From: CAZHZT01 sp964537285
GTDB lineage: Bacteria > Bacteroidota > Bacteroidia > Chitinophagales > Saprospiraceae
Direction of reading: 5' to 3'
Assembly: GCA_964537285.1 (NCBI GenBank)
Contig: CAZHZT010000006.1
Span: 1-64,000, forward strand
DNA: 64,000 bases
A program made the position numbers and the translations under genes. Positions 53,601-60,962 of the stretch are shown here, piece after piece. The notes under the pieces were generated by a model. The model was not told the DNA's origin. It was given only the letters and a program-made list of their open reading frames with translations, and did no database searches. Position 1 is the first letter of the stretch. Every line of letters begins with the position of its first letter.

Positions 53601-54649
53601 TTAATGAAGATCGGATATTACCTAAAATAACTATCGATGAGCCGGAGCCTCTGGATTGTGCACGCTACGAGACCCTCTTATCGGCCGAAGAGTCGGATTT
53701 TGGGCCACCTTTTGACTGGACATGGAGTGAATCAGGACAATCCTTCAGCATTTCTGAAAAGGAGGCCGTTTATGTCAGTTCGCCCGGCATTTATACTTTA
53801 ACGGTCTTGAATCGACATAACGGATGTAAGCATACCGATAGCATTGAAGTGAAATTATTAGAAAATGCCCCTGCCGATGTTATTACTGTTATTTCTCCTC
53901 CATCCTGTTTTGGAGATCAGGATGGCTCTATTAGTGTAACGAATGTAGTTGGTGGAACTGCTCCTTATTCATTTACTCTGGTAGATGGAAATGCAATGGA
54001 ATACACCGGGTTAAATCAGCTTTCTGCAGGAGTTTATGAGCTATGGGTAGAAGATGCCCGGGCTTGTGTTCTTGAAATCCCTGTTGTTGTTCCGGAAAAG
54101 CCTGAAATCGGTGTTGAGCTTGGAGAGGATCTGACCATCAACCTGGGAGAATCGGCTAAATTGTTCGCTCAAATTAATTTTGATGAGGGGGAGCTAAGGA
54201 CTGTTCAGTGGTCACCACAAGAGGACTTGGAATGTTCAGACTGCCTGGAGAACAGTATTGCCCCTCAAATCAATACGTATATCAATGTAGAAGTCATTGA
54301 TACCAATGGGTGCGTAGCCCGTGATCAGCAGTTAATCCGGGTCGTGAATAAACGTCCTGTCTATATTCCTAATGCCTTCAGCCCGGATGGGGATGGGGTG
54401 AACGACTTACTTTACATTTTTGCCCGTAATGAGCAGGTGGTTGAGGTAGAAGCTTTCCGGATATTTGACCGCTGGGGGGAGTTGGTTTTCGAGCGCACTA
54501 ACTTTGCTCCCAATGATCCGCATTTTGGGTGGAATGGGGTGCAGAGAGGGAAGTTGAGTCCGCCGGGAACGTATGTTTATTTAGCTAAAATCCGGTTTAT
54601 TGACAATGAAGTTAAGTTGTTTAAAGGAGATTTAAATTTAATTCGCTAA
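47663..54649 (+). CDS. Giant secreted repeat protein with gliding-type C-terminal domain
   Basis: 2328 residues. Signal peptide about 1-26. Cys-rich region 30-60, then a jelly-roll, carbohydrate-binding-like domain (about 100-275: NGDFEAGNLAFTSDYD, SGSGNMLAADG, DDLAFYPVC). Residues about 369-1736 hold 19 tandem repeats of about 72 residues (core: DS[IV]CE, LP-x-S-x-EG-x2-G-x-W, F-[DN]-P, and a second Cys near the end, CA). About 1737-2070 contains four PKD/Ig-like domains with paired Cys, then one SprB repeat (SCFGDQDGSISVTNVVGGTAPY). The last 85 residues are the gliding motility-associated (CHU_C) domain: YIPNAFSPDGDGVNDLL, FRIFDRWGELVF, WNGVQRG, PGTYVYLAKI. It should be exported by T9SS to the surface as an adhesin. 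Confidence 0.9.
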   Translation: MTVTTFYTKCFWAVLLCCASYLTSYAEKERCSSCACGGSTDIIDDLTICSGGFADLWAFGKNAVAYSWDNAWTLSDPSAQNPIANPPSTLTYTVTITQGGEDVLQNGDFEAGNLAFTSDYDYTNIPVNATNNNGWYSVLPNPPAIYPLFVPCQDHTSGSGNMLAADGASNTNNNLWCQTVSIDAGCNYQFSFWATSVSADELSPARLQVFINGQPIWGQHVVDNDNCSWERFFVDWNSGGNTSAEICIRNMNGSLAWNDFAIDDLAFYPVCYFTEQVTVTVISPPSIQTFSIDTCTAHAEHYNLLPLNALVSDDPGVAVNWFDGPPFQGNQIINPEDVNLNGLSLWAQASVGKCASSIQIELKLYSPFTPAFIIQDTLCSLDDPVGLIPYSLDGVNGIWSPESVFDPSLYPDSTVEFIFTPWEEECALNYSHFFHSEGAIQPSFAIEDTICETVDTVHLPAISKEGIPGQWEAGEIVVPAGLGDSTLSLFFKIPSGLCAVDGIDSIHILEELLPTFQPIDSICENGNPLILPNASTEGIAGSWLDGNSFNPAGFGGTIQIRLFLPDSALCASGGSMDINVLEELNPSFALPDTLCKTAPSITLPESSLEGVEGNWAEGDVFLPDLFTDTLVSLGFVPNPEFCASNALFDIFVENEQAPVFNLPDTLCSLADPLMLPVFSLNGFSGKWDAGAAFDPGNFDGLQTLKFVPDTGQCASTYIHTIFVRKAVSPSFNPVDSVCELSVPLELPASSQEGVEGSWSIGSHFNPEGLGGTSSVIIFSPAANECALEGSLSIPVIKAMPVTFAPIDSICEAAPAFELPLTSLQGVIGNWGGQSPFNPANLGGNTVEVMFTPDDEACALPGMIDIHILEEINPVFPLEDTLCESSTAFSLPLVSGEGVNGHWLPNEFFDPSQFKDTLVDLFFQSDAGQCASNFSTSIFVKTEKQLHFNLTDSLCSLASVFQLPEQSLENYTVNWDLGDTFDPAIVGPGLTFLHFTPDTGQCAAAGVDSIFVIGAIEPTFATPPPICETDDALLLPEYSNEGLSGTWDIGTFFNPNNLGGSIQALSFIPDTNACALNGNMTITVLDEMEPTFLPIDSVCETSAIFDLPTESLEGITGAWQGQGTFDPAGLGGTTVVVEFIPDTTYCASVGNLDISVLDEIDSDFNLPDTLCESAPTLTLPIVSNQGVYGSWQPFGKLDPGALEDTLITRTFQPLAGQCASPAGVSVFIKKEISLSFELPDSICVLSDPIALPSESLEYISGNWDVGPVFDPGAMLVGANGLFFTPDTGQCAEYGMDTIFAISAIQPTFSALPPICETASAINLPESSLEGVPGSWNVGSSFDPAGLGGTSQAVFFTPGTENCALEGSLNLTILEELQPSFSPMDSVCETSGPISLPLASSEGIPGTFIEGPTFDPGDLGGGLYALSFEPATDWCAAGGELNIEVIEEVFPEFMLPDTVCESQAAFSLPILSLEEVAGNWYPGNIFNPEGLGNEELKLQFVPDEGQCAATIKDSVFVEAFSVPVFSLPNNLCELESAFELPEESDNNIYGSWFPAGTIDPGSWGGTSLSLTFYPDTVLYCALPAQKTIYFDEAIVPTFDSLGPYCETHPPVILDEVSLEGVGGNWDDGNVFEPDLYGGMMAELFFTPASDECALSNSIFIQVDTQVVPVLPTFDPICERADLLLLPPVSVDGFSGQWGGGSYFDPTGLGGQEAELVFIADSAQCAGSNTSNIAVIAHPIANAGADTSLNCYGPAIYLDAGQSTLGPNMQVTWQGPETDLAEHSINPWVNTEGSYILVVEDTLHGCVSYPDTVLLANEIEQPAVSIQVDDVLNCYNDSLLISGLGSAEGDSISYQWYFEGESLPDAASINYWATSVGQYELSVMDASNGCEDILGISVEQDFSKPEFEFKVIDTLTCEVDTVKISAWIGSPAGHAITHLWQGPDAGVVAPDTLSSIYAVKSGYYSLTLTDLVSGCSIVDSIQLNEDRILPKITIDEPEPLDCARYETLLSAEESDFGPPFDWTWSESGQSFSISEKEAVYVSSPGIYTLTVLNRHNGCKHTDSIEVKLLENAPADVITVISPPSCFGDQDGSISVTNVVGGTAPYSFTLVDGNAMEYTGLNQLSAGVYELWVEDARACVLEIPVVVPEKPEIGVELGEDLTINLGESAKLFAQINFDEGELRTVQWSPQEDLECSDCLENSIAPQINTYINVEVIDTNGCVARDQQLIRVVNKRPVYIPNAFSPDGDGVNDLLYIFARNEQVVEVEAFRIFDRWGELVFERTNFAPNDPHFGWNGVQRGKLSPPGTYVYLAKIRFIDNEVKLFKGDLNLIR
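48765..52870 (+). repeat. 19 tandem coding repeats of about 216 bp in a four-unit higher-order pattern
   Basis: Units fall in four kinds that recur in fixed order. Kind A has P-[IVM]-DS-[IV]-CE; B has LPDTLCES with a GQCAS end and IFVK; C has LPD[ST]-[LI]-C-x-L and TPDTGQCA; D has PPICET or similar, LGGT and a CAL-x-G end. The order is CD-ABCD-ABCD-ABCD-ABCD-A. The real period is therefore about 864 bp, pointing to duplication of four-unit blocks. Confidence 0.75.
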
Positions 54650-54705
54650 TCCTCCTCTCTTTTCTTAATGTATTGTTTATTTTAGTAAAATGTTTAACTT
54701 TGATG

Positions 54706-54876
54706 CAGCGATTCTCGCTTTGAAAAATAAACGCTGCTTCGCGGCGAAATTCCTTTGAGAGGGAGGCCGAAAGGGCTATTTTGCGAAGCAAAATAGCCCT
54801 TTCGGCCTCCCTCAAAAGAAAGTTTCGCTGCGAAGCAGCGTAAACTTTCTTTTGGATTTCCAAAACGAGAATTGCT
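54706..54876. repeat. Palindromic MITE, family AGCRATTCTCG, copy with 10-bp target duplication
   Basis: Ends CAGCGATTCTCGCTTTGAA and CCAAAACGAGAATTGCT, with a central perfect hairpin GGGAGGCCGAAAGGGCTATT around GCGAAGC. It is flanked by the exact duplication AACTTTGATG (54696-54705 and 54877-54886). It fills the 350-nt gap between the giant surface protein and the nuclease-helicase. Length of duplication fits IS4-family transposition. Confidence 0.8.
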
Positions 54877-54999
54877 AACTTTGATGACTTAAATGCATTG
54901 ATAATTAGTGGATTATACCGATATGGATGCCTGTGTTTGAAACCGTAGAATTACCGGCATAATTAAAGCATTCGTACGACAAGTACTTCAACCAAAGCA

Positions 55000-57900
55000 A
55001 TGAAAGAACGTGAACTTGCCCGGCTTTTTTTCAGGGAAGTCTATAGAATTATACAAGATAATCAATTCGTAAGTGCTAGGAAAGTTACCGCTCTTTACCA
55101 GCTATTAGGACTCGTGTTTTTGGAAGTTACCAAAGATGAACAACTTCAATTCACCACTTTATTCGCTCGAATAACTTATGCCAGCCAACGGGCCGGCTTG
55201 AGCCGTCAACAGCAATTTTACATCCATTATTTTAGAAAACAAGCCCTTCAATCAATTGAAGGGAAACTTGAATCCGAAGAGGTTTACAGGCTGGGAATTA
55301 GAGTGTTAACGGATGTGATAAAGCTTTTGTTTAAGGCGGATGTTCCGGCAGAACTTGAGGATGTGCTACCAGGAGAAGAAGTCTTTCCTCAACCCTCCAG
55401 AGAAATAGAGAGCTTCCGGGAACGCGTGCGCGTAGTCGTTACAGCCGATGACCCCGAGAAGGAGTGCCTCCTCGGAACAGATGAAGAAAAGACTGAAAAG
55501 GAAATTTGCATAAAATACAATATTCCCGATCGAAACGAGAACTTTTTTCCTACGATCAAGTCTATACGCAAAGTTTTCAGCTTTCCGGTTACGCTCAACC
55601 TCATCGATGTGGAAATCGATAAATCGGGCCTGTACTGCCCGAGAGCTATTGTTATAGAACCGGATTACCTAGTTGATGTTACGGCTGTTTCCGAGTGCTT
55701 TAATGGAAATGGGCTGTTTCTCGAAGGTTATTTATTAAAAAAGTTCTTGCCCTTTGTGAGTTCCATTCCTTTAATGGTGGGAAATATTGCCAACTTCTTC
55801 CTCGATGAACTAATGACTGATCCGGGGCAAACCTTCAAAATGCTTTTTCCAAAGGTTTTCCGGCTGAATCCCCTGGCTTTTGCTTTAATGGGGGACCGGG
55901 AAGTGCGCGAAGTGATGCAAAAAGCCCAAAAGCATTTCATTAATCTTAAGCAAATGGTGCTGGAGGGCTTTGCAAAGAAAGAAATTCAAAAGGAAGCTTG
56001 TTTTCTGGAGCCTTCTTTTTACGCTGAAGCTTATGGCCTGCAGGGCCGGCTCGACCTTTTTGAACCGAGCAATATCAAAGGCCGGTCTTCCATCGTGGAA
56101 TTGAAAAGTGGGAAGCCATTTCGCCCCAATGTGTATGGTTTAAGTAATAATCATTTCACCCAAACGCTTCTCTACGACTTAATGGTGCGTTCTATTTTTG
56201 GCAAAAAAATGGAACCTGTAAATTATATTCTATACTCCGGGCAGGAGGATAATATTTTGCGTTTTGCGCCTTCCGTAAAGGCACAGCAAATGGAAGCACT
56301 GCAGGCCAGGAATTATCTGGTTGCCATGGAATGGGCATTGATCAAAGCTTTTGAACAAAGCCAGGGAGCGGATTCCTCTCTTTTGCGGAGGCTTGATCCT
56401 GCCGTTCATCCAAATGTAAAAGGCTTCTTACATCAGGGGCTCAAGCAGTTTTCGGAGGTGTATCGCCGCCTAAGTCCTTTGGAAAGAGCTTATTTCATCG
56501 CTTTTGCCAGTTTTATTGCCCGAGAGCAAAAACTAGCTAAAACGGGCGTACAAGGCCTTGATAAGATCAATGGCCTGGCTGCCCTGTGGTTGCATTCTTT
56601 TCCTGAAAAAGAACAGCAGTTCGAGATCGTCAGCCATTTAGTGGTGGCTGAAAACAGGGCAGGGGAGGAGGAACCTGTTGTTGTTTTTTCGAAAACGGAG
56701 CAAACCAATCCATTAGCTAATTTCCGGAAAGGCGATATCGCGGTTTTGTACCCGTTCAAAGAGCGCTACACTAATGTATTGCACAATCAAATTTTTAAAT
56801 GTACTATACTGGAAATCACAGATGAAACCGTGAGCATCCGTTTGCGATACCGGCAGTTCAATCATTCCCTTTTTGAAAAAGAAAAATTCTGGAATATTGA
56901 GCACGATTTGCTGGATAGCAGCTTTGTGGGGATGTACCGGCAGTTGTTTGCTTTCATGTCTGCTCCTAAATCCAAAAGGGCATTGCTTTTTACTCAAAAA
57001 GCACCGGAGAAAGGGTTGGATTTCCCGCTATACGTGCCTCAAGAGCTAACAAAGGAACAGCAAAACCTTTTTAAAAAAATAATTGCCGCTAAGGACTATT
57101 TTCTGCTTTGGGGGCCGCCAGGTACCGGAAAAACGAGTATGATGCTCAAAAATATCGTCGGTTATCTTTGGCAGCATACGGAAGAAGATGTGCTGTTATT
57201 GGCCTATACCAATCGTGCAGTGGATGAAATTTGTGAAGCAATTGAAAGCTATCACCCGGACTTAAAATATGAATACATACGCATTGGCTCGAGATTTGCC
57301 TGTAATGACGCTTACCAGCATAGCTTACTGGAAGAAAAAGCCGCCGATATCAACAATCGAAAGGAACTAAAAGCGCTGATTAAAAATCATCGCATTTACG
57401 TAGCAACGGTTTCCTCCATTGGAGGTAAACAAGAGCTGCTGCAGCTCAAAAAGTTCAAACGGGTAATTATTGATGAAGCCTCTCAGATCCTGGAGCCGAT
57501 GCTGGTTGGCTTACTTCCTCAATTTGAGCAGTTTATTTTGATAGGGGATCATAAGCAGCTGCCGGCAGTAGTGGTCCAAAATGAAAAGCATTCCAAAGTT
57601 CAACGCCCGGATCTAAACGCTATTGGTCTTAATGATCTTAGAGATTCCCTTTTTGAACGTTTGTTTAGAAAAGCTGAAAAGGCAGAATGGAAATGGGCCT
57701 ACGGCCGTCTGAGCCATCAGGGGCGCATGCACGCTGAGATTATGGAATTTCCCAATACGCATTTTTATAAAAAGGGATTAAAGATCCTGCCAAATGAAAT
57801 AAGCCTGTTTAGAAAACAAATTAAATTACTGGATTATCAGTTGCCAAAAAATGCTCACCCCATTGATCAGTCCATTGCTCAAAATAGGGTGCTGTTTATT

Positions 57901-58383
57901 CCTACCCCTGCAGACAATCGTCTTTCTTCCGGTAAGACCAATGCTTTTGAGGCCAATGTGGTTAAACTTCTGGTAGAGCGCTTCCGTACCATCTATAAAA
58001 CCAATGGCCTCGCCATTAATGATCATTCTATCGGAATTATCACCCCTTATCGTGCTCAGATAGCTCAGATACGCAAAGTACTTCAGGAACATGATATCAA
58101 TTGTAAAGGCCTGACCATTGATACCGTAGAGCGTTATCAGGGTGGGGCCAGAGATGTTATTATCCTTTCTTTATGTACCAATAGGCAGCATCAATTGGAA
58201 TCCCTGGTCAATCTTTCTGATGAAGGAGTGGATCGTAAACTCAATGTGGCGCTTACCCGGGCGCGCAATCATTTAGTGCTTATTGGCAATCCGGAACTGC
58301 TTTGTGAAAATGCCCTATACAGAGATTTTATCGAGAAATATCAAATTAACGAAGCAAAACATCGTGGTTTATTTGGTTTTTAA
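55000..58383 (+). CDS. Dna2-like nuclease-helicase (PD-(D/E)XK plus superfamily 1 helicase)
   Basis: 1127 residues. A PD-(D/E)XK nuclease of Cas4/RecB type at about 330-400: YGLQGRLDLFE (acidic D) and SSIVELKSGKP (E-x-K), followed by QTLLYDLMV. The superfamily 1B helicase starts near 680: LLWGPPGTGKTSMMLKNI (Walker A, about 701-718), LLLAYTNRAVDEIC, ATVSSIGGK, VIIDEASQILEPM (DEAS), LIGDHKQLPAVV, and the C-terminal domain with GIITPYRAQIAQIRKV, TIDTVERYQGGARDVIILS and LNVALTRARNHLVLIG. Probably a DNA end-processing enzyme for repair. It is on the housekeeping side and intact. Defence role cannot be excluded. Confidence 0.85.
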   Translation: MKERELARLFFREVYRIIQDNQFVSARKVTALYQLLGLVFLEVTKDEQLQFTTLFARITYASQRAGLSRQQQFYIHYFRKQALQSIEGKLESEEVYRLGIRVLTDVIKLLFKADVPAELEDVLPGEEVFPQPSREIESFRERVRVVVTADDPEKECLLGTDEEKTEKEICIKYNIPDRNENFFPTIKSIRKVFSFPVTLNLIDVEIDKSGLYCPRAIVIEPDYLVDVTAVSECFNGNGLFLEGYLLKKFLPFVSSIPLMVGNIANFFLDELMTDPGQTFKMLFPKVFRLNPLAFALMGDREVREVMQKAQKHFINLKQMVLEGFAKKEIQKEACFLEPSFYAEAYGLQGRLDLFEPSNIKGRSSIVELKSGKPFRPNVYGLSNNHFTQTLLYDLMVRSIFGKKMEPVNYILYSGQEDNILRFAPSVKAQQMEALQARNYLVAMEWALIKAFEQSQGADSSLLRRLDPAVHPNVKGFLHQGLKQFSEVYRRLSPLERAYFIAFASFIAREQKLAKTGVQGLDKINGLAALWLHSFPEKEQQFEIVSHLVVAENRAGEEEPVVVFSKTEQTNPLANFRKGDIAVLYPFKERYTNVLHNQIFKCTILEITDETVSIRLRYRQFNHSLFEKEKFWNIEHDLLDSSFVGMYRQLFAFMSAPKSKRALLFTQKAPEKGLDFPLYVPQELTKEQQNLFKKIIAAKDYFLLWGPPGTGKTSMMLKNIVGYLWQHTEEDVLLLAYTNRAVDEICEAIESYHPDLKYEYIRIGSRFACNDAYQHSLLEEKAADINNRKELKALIKNHRIYVATVSSIGGKQELLQLKKFKRVIIDEASQILEPMLVGLLPQFEQFILIGDHKQLPAVVVQNEKHSKVQRPDLNAIGLNDLRDSLFERLFRKAEKAEWKWAYGRLSHQGRMHAEIMEFPNTHFYKKGLKILPNEISLFRKQIKLLDYQLPKNAHPIDQSIAQNRVLFIPTPADNRLSSGKTNAFEANVVKLLVERFRTIYKTNGLAINDHSIGIITPYRAQIAQIRKVLQEHDINCKGLTIDTVERYQGGARDVIILSLCTNRQHQLESLVNLSDEGVDRKLNVALTRARNHLVLIGNPELLCENALYRDFIEKYQINEAKHRGLFGF

Positions 58384-58411
58384 TGTATTATTTTCTATAT
58401 TTGATTTGAAA

Positions 58412-58488
58412 ATATTCCATAAAAAGAGGCTGAGAAAGGATCACTGCCTCAGGCAGTGATCCTTTCTCAGCCTCTTTTTATGGAATAT
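58412..58488. terminator. Perfect 38-bp-arm palindrome, bidirectional terminator
   Basis: Arms of 38 nt (ATATTCCATAAAAAGAGGCT and onward) are exactly complementary around a single C at 58450. It lies between the convergent nuclease-helicase and queE genes and reaches into queE, giving its stop codon. The T- and A-rich outer ends suit termination both ways. The length and perfection also suggest a recently inserted palindromic element. Confidence 0.7.
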
Positions 58489-59113
58489 CCAACATCTTAT
58501 GCGTTTGCAGACTTAAGCTCCATTGAGGATGCTTCAAACAATACTCTAAAGTGAGTTTAATATTTTCCGCTTGATCCGGGCCATCCATAGGTTGCAGAAA
58601 AAAATACTCGAAATCAAGCCCCTCAAAGAGCTCTGGTTCGGCCCCTGATTGGGGAAAAACCAATTTTAGCTCCTGACCGGACCTCACTACAATCGCTGTA
58701 TGTGCTTTAGGGCTCATGCAAACCCAATTTACGCCTTCCGGAACTTCTATGGTCCCATTCGTTTCAATGGCTACTTCAAAGCCTTTGGAATGAAAGGCTT
58801 TAATGAGTTGGACATCTAATTGCAACAAAGGTTCTCCGCCTGTACAAACTACTAATGGCTTGCCTTTGATTTCTCCCCGTTCTGGCCATAAAGATTGAAC
58901 TTTTACAGCAAGTTCATCTGCTTCGTATTTCCCTCCATTCACACCATCTGTTCCCCAAAAATCAGTATCGCAAAATTGGCAAATCGCTTTATGCCGGTCT
59001 TCTTCCCTGCCACTCCACAAGTTACAACCCGTAAATCGACAGAAGACGGCAGGCCTGCCACTCTGGGCACCTTCGCCCTGAAGGGTATAGTAAATTTCCT
59101 TGACTTTATACAT
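58478..59113 (-). CDS. queE: 7-carboxy-7-deazaguanine synthase (radical SAM)
   Basis: 211 residues. YTLQGEGAQSGRPAVFCRFTG, then CNLWSGREEDRHKAICQFCDTDFWG. The cluster cysteines have the longer spacing C-x14-C-x2-C of the E. coli QueE class instead of C-x3-C-x2-C. CTGGEPLLQLD binds S-adenosylmethionine and ETNGT follows. The enzyme makes the deazaguanine core for queuosine or for 7-deazaguanine DNA modification. No other queuosine gene is in the window. Its last codons (MLDIP) run into the palindrome at 58412-58488. Confidence 0.92.
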   Translation of the reverse strand: MYKVKEIYYTLQGEGAQSGRPAVFCRFTGCNLWSGREEDRHKAICQFCDTDFWGTDGVNGGKYEADELAVKVQSLWPERGEIKGKPLVVCTGGEPLLQLDVQLIKAFHSKGFEVAIETNGTIEVPEGVNWVCMSPKAHTAIVVRSGQELKLVFPQSGAEPELFEGLDFEYFFLQPMDGPDQAENIKLTLEYCLKHPQWSLSLQTHKMLDIP

Positions 59114-59174
59114 TTAAATAAAAGAATTTTCCTAGCTCAGGAACGTTTAAATAATAAATTCGACAATTTTGAGT

Positions 59175-59266
59175 AGGTTCTTTTGGTGCTAGGCAAGGCG
59201 CGAAACGCAGGCATAGCTGGAAGCTACGGCGAGTATTCGCAACGCGGCAAAGCACCAAAAGAAGTA
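59175..59266. repeat. Intergenic inverted repeat, second copy of the family at 301-386
   Basis: Ends GTTCTTTTGGTGCT and AGCACCAAAAGAAG pair. The inside carries AGGCAAGGCGCGAAACGCAGGC and GAGTATTCGCAACGCGGCAAAG. The order of blocks mirrors the element at 301-386. It separates the divergent start of queE from the end of ridA. Confidence 0.55.
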
Positions 59267-59288
59267 GTCAAAAAGTCGAAGTTGTTTT

Positions 59289-59678
59289 TTAAACGTTCCT
59301 TAACACAGCGGTAGCCTCTATTTCTATCAGGTATTCACTACTGATCAGCTTACTGACTTCAACCATCGCTGTGGCAGGTTTGATTTCCCGGAAATACTCT
59401 CCATGGGCTTTTCCAATATATTCCCAATCGGCAATATTCGTTACGTAAATCCGGGTTCTAATGACATCATTCAAAGAAGCACCAGCTTCTTTTAAAGCAT
59501 TTTCGATGATCTTCAAAATGTGTTTGGTTTGGGTATAGGGATCATTCAACCCCACTACCTGGCCATTTTCGGCAGCCACCGTTCCGGATACTTCGATAAT
59601 GTTGCCTATTCTGACTGCTCGGGAGTAGCCTACTTTTTCCTCCCAGGGAGCTCCGCTTGAAATGTTTTGTCTATTCAT
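59289..59678 (-). CDS. RidA/YjgF family protein
   Basis: 129 residues, full length. RAVRIGNIIEVSGTVAAENG, PYTQTKHILKIIENALKEAG, DVIRTRIYVTNIADWE and HGEYFREIKPATAMVEVSKL are the RidA blocks; the Arg of DVIRTRIY that binds the imine/enamine carboxylate is present. The family hydrolyses reactive 2-aminoacrylate-type imines. A TAATTTTG box (59714-59707, minus strand) 28 nt before the start is a fair Bacteroidota -7 element. Confidence 0.9.
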   Translation of the reverse strand: MNRQNISSGAPWEEKVGYSRAVRIGNIIEVSGTVAAENGQVVGLNDPYTQTKHILKIIENALKEAGASLNDVIRTRIYVTNIADWEYIGKAHGEYFREIKPATAMVEVSKLISSEYLIEIEATAVLRNV

Positions 59679-59754
59679 AAACTTATGTTCCAGAGTACTT
59701 AATTATCAAAATTAAAATAGCTATATTAGTATTTTGTTTATCATTATAAAAAAA

Positions 59755-59835
59755 CGTTCACGATAATCGGTGAACGGACAACGAAAGATAGCTCAAAATA
59801 TTCGTTTCCCGTTATCCGTTCCCCGTTAACCGCAA
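59755..59835. repeat. GGTTAACG-type intergenic repeat
   Basis: CGGTGAACGGACAACG and, inverted, CCCGTTATCCGTTCCCCGTTAACCG. This forms an imperfect hairpin between the divergent ridA and DUF2027-Smr genes. Same motif as at 24481, 41498 and 62197. Confidence 0.4.
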
Positions 59836-59840
59836 TATTT

Positions 59841-60899
59841 ATGGTTTTAGTAAAAGGAAATATAGTTCGTTTTAAGCGTACCGGTGACGAAGGGATAGTC
59901 ACTAAAATAATGGGAGAAGGGATGGTCACTATCCGGCTAAAGTCAGACGGAATGCTCATACCTGCTTTTATTGATGATCTGGAGAAAGTAGAACCTGTTG
60001 CCCGGTCGCCGCACTACAAAGCTAAGGTGATCAAAAGGCCGCAAAAGCCAGAACCCAAAGAACCTGAACGCCCTAAACCAAAAACTCAATACCACATTCT
60101 AGATAGTAAAGGCATTCAATTGGCCTTTGATCCCATAACCAATAAAGAAGGGCAGACGCTAAAATACGATCTTTACCTTATTAACGATACTCCTTATGAT
60201 GCTTTGTTTACCTTTAAATTGACCCTAGGGCATGGAGAAGATCCAATCATCGACCTTAATGGTAAAATAAACGGGACGAGCACCTTTGAATTGGGTGAAA
60301 TGCTTTTCGATGAACTCAATGAACATCCTTCCATTGAGACCGAATGCTGGCAGTTGAGCACTGTTGGGCGCGGAGAACGTCTTGAACATCATTTGAAGAT
60401 CAAACCCAAACAATTTTTTAAAAAAATAACCACGGCTCCCTTTCTGAATCGGACTGCTCATTTGTATATCCTTTTTCCTTCATTGGAGAAAAACAAGGAA
60501 GAAGAAACATCTGCTGAAGATTTAAAAACCTACACTCAGCGAAAAGCAGTGCTCCGCCAGGATCAGCTGGATGACCTGGAGCATTACAGCCTCTATGACC
60601 TTGAGGCCATCGCCGATTTTAAGCCGGAAATTGATCTGCACATCGAAGCCTTGGTCGAAGATCCGAAAAAAGTGGCTAAAAAAGATATTGTAAAAACGCA
60701 GTTGAGCCACTTCGAGCGATACCTCGAAAAAGCAATTGAATATGGCCTAAAAAGGGTTTTTATCATCCATGGAGTAGGAGAGGGTAAGCTCAAAAATGAA
60801 ATCAGTAGCCGCCTGCTGCTTAATGAGCATGTAGAGACCTTTAGAAATGAGTATCATCCACACTATGGCTATGGCGCTACGGAAGTGATTTTTAAGTGA
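59841..60899 (+). CDS. DUF2027 and Smr domain protein
   Basis: 352 residues. N-terminal KOW/SH3-like segment (GNIVRFKRTGDEGIVTKIMG), then DUF2027 beta domain (about 85-235: YDLYLINDTPYDALFTFKL, HLKIKPKQFFKKI), and a C-terminal Smr domain (PEIDLHIEALVEDP, RVFIIHGVGEGKLKNEISSRL, YGYGATEVIF) with the DLH and HGxGxGxL motifs. Smr domains bind or nick nucleic acids, and in other bacteria stand-alone Smr proteins act on collided ribosomes. The DUF2027 fusion is characteristic of Bacteroidota. Function not established. Confidence 0.85.
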   Translation: MVLVKGNIVRFKRTGDEGIVTKIMGEGMVTIRLKSDGMLIPAFIDDLEKVEPVARSPHYKAKVIKRPQKPEPKEPERPKPKTQYHILDSKGIQLAFDPITNKEGQTLKYDLYLINDTPYDALFTFKLTLGHGEDPIIDLNGKINGTSTFELGEMLFDELNEHPSIETECWQLSTVGRGERLEHHLKIKPKQFFKKITTAPFLNRTAHLYILFPSLEKNKEEETSAEDLKTYTQRKAVLRQDQLDDLEHYSLYDLEAIADFKPEIDLHIEALVEDPKKVAKKDIVKTQLSHFERYLEKAIEYGLKRVFIIHGVGEGKLKNEISSRLLLNEHVETFRNEYHPHYGYGATEVIFK

Positions 60900-60914
60900 T
60901 CCTTTCAACATATT

Positions 60915-60956
60915 TATTGGGAGGAACGTTGCCGAATGGCAATGATCCTCCCAATA
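60915..60956. terminator. Hairpin between convergent genes
   Basis: TATTGGGAGGA and TCCTCCCAATA form the stem, with a second small stem TTGCC/GGCAA in the loop. It lies 15 nt after the Smr gene stop and 6 nt after the pgk stop on the other strand, so it can end both transcripts. Confidence 0.7.
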
Positions 60957-60962
60957 TAGAAA

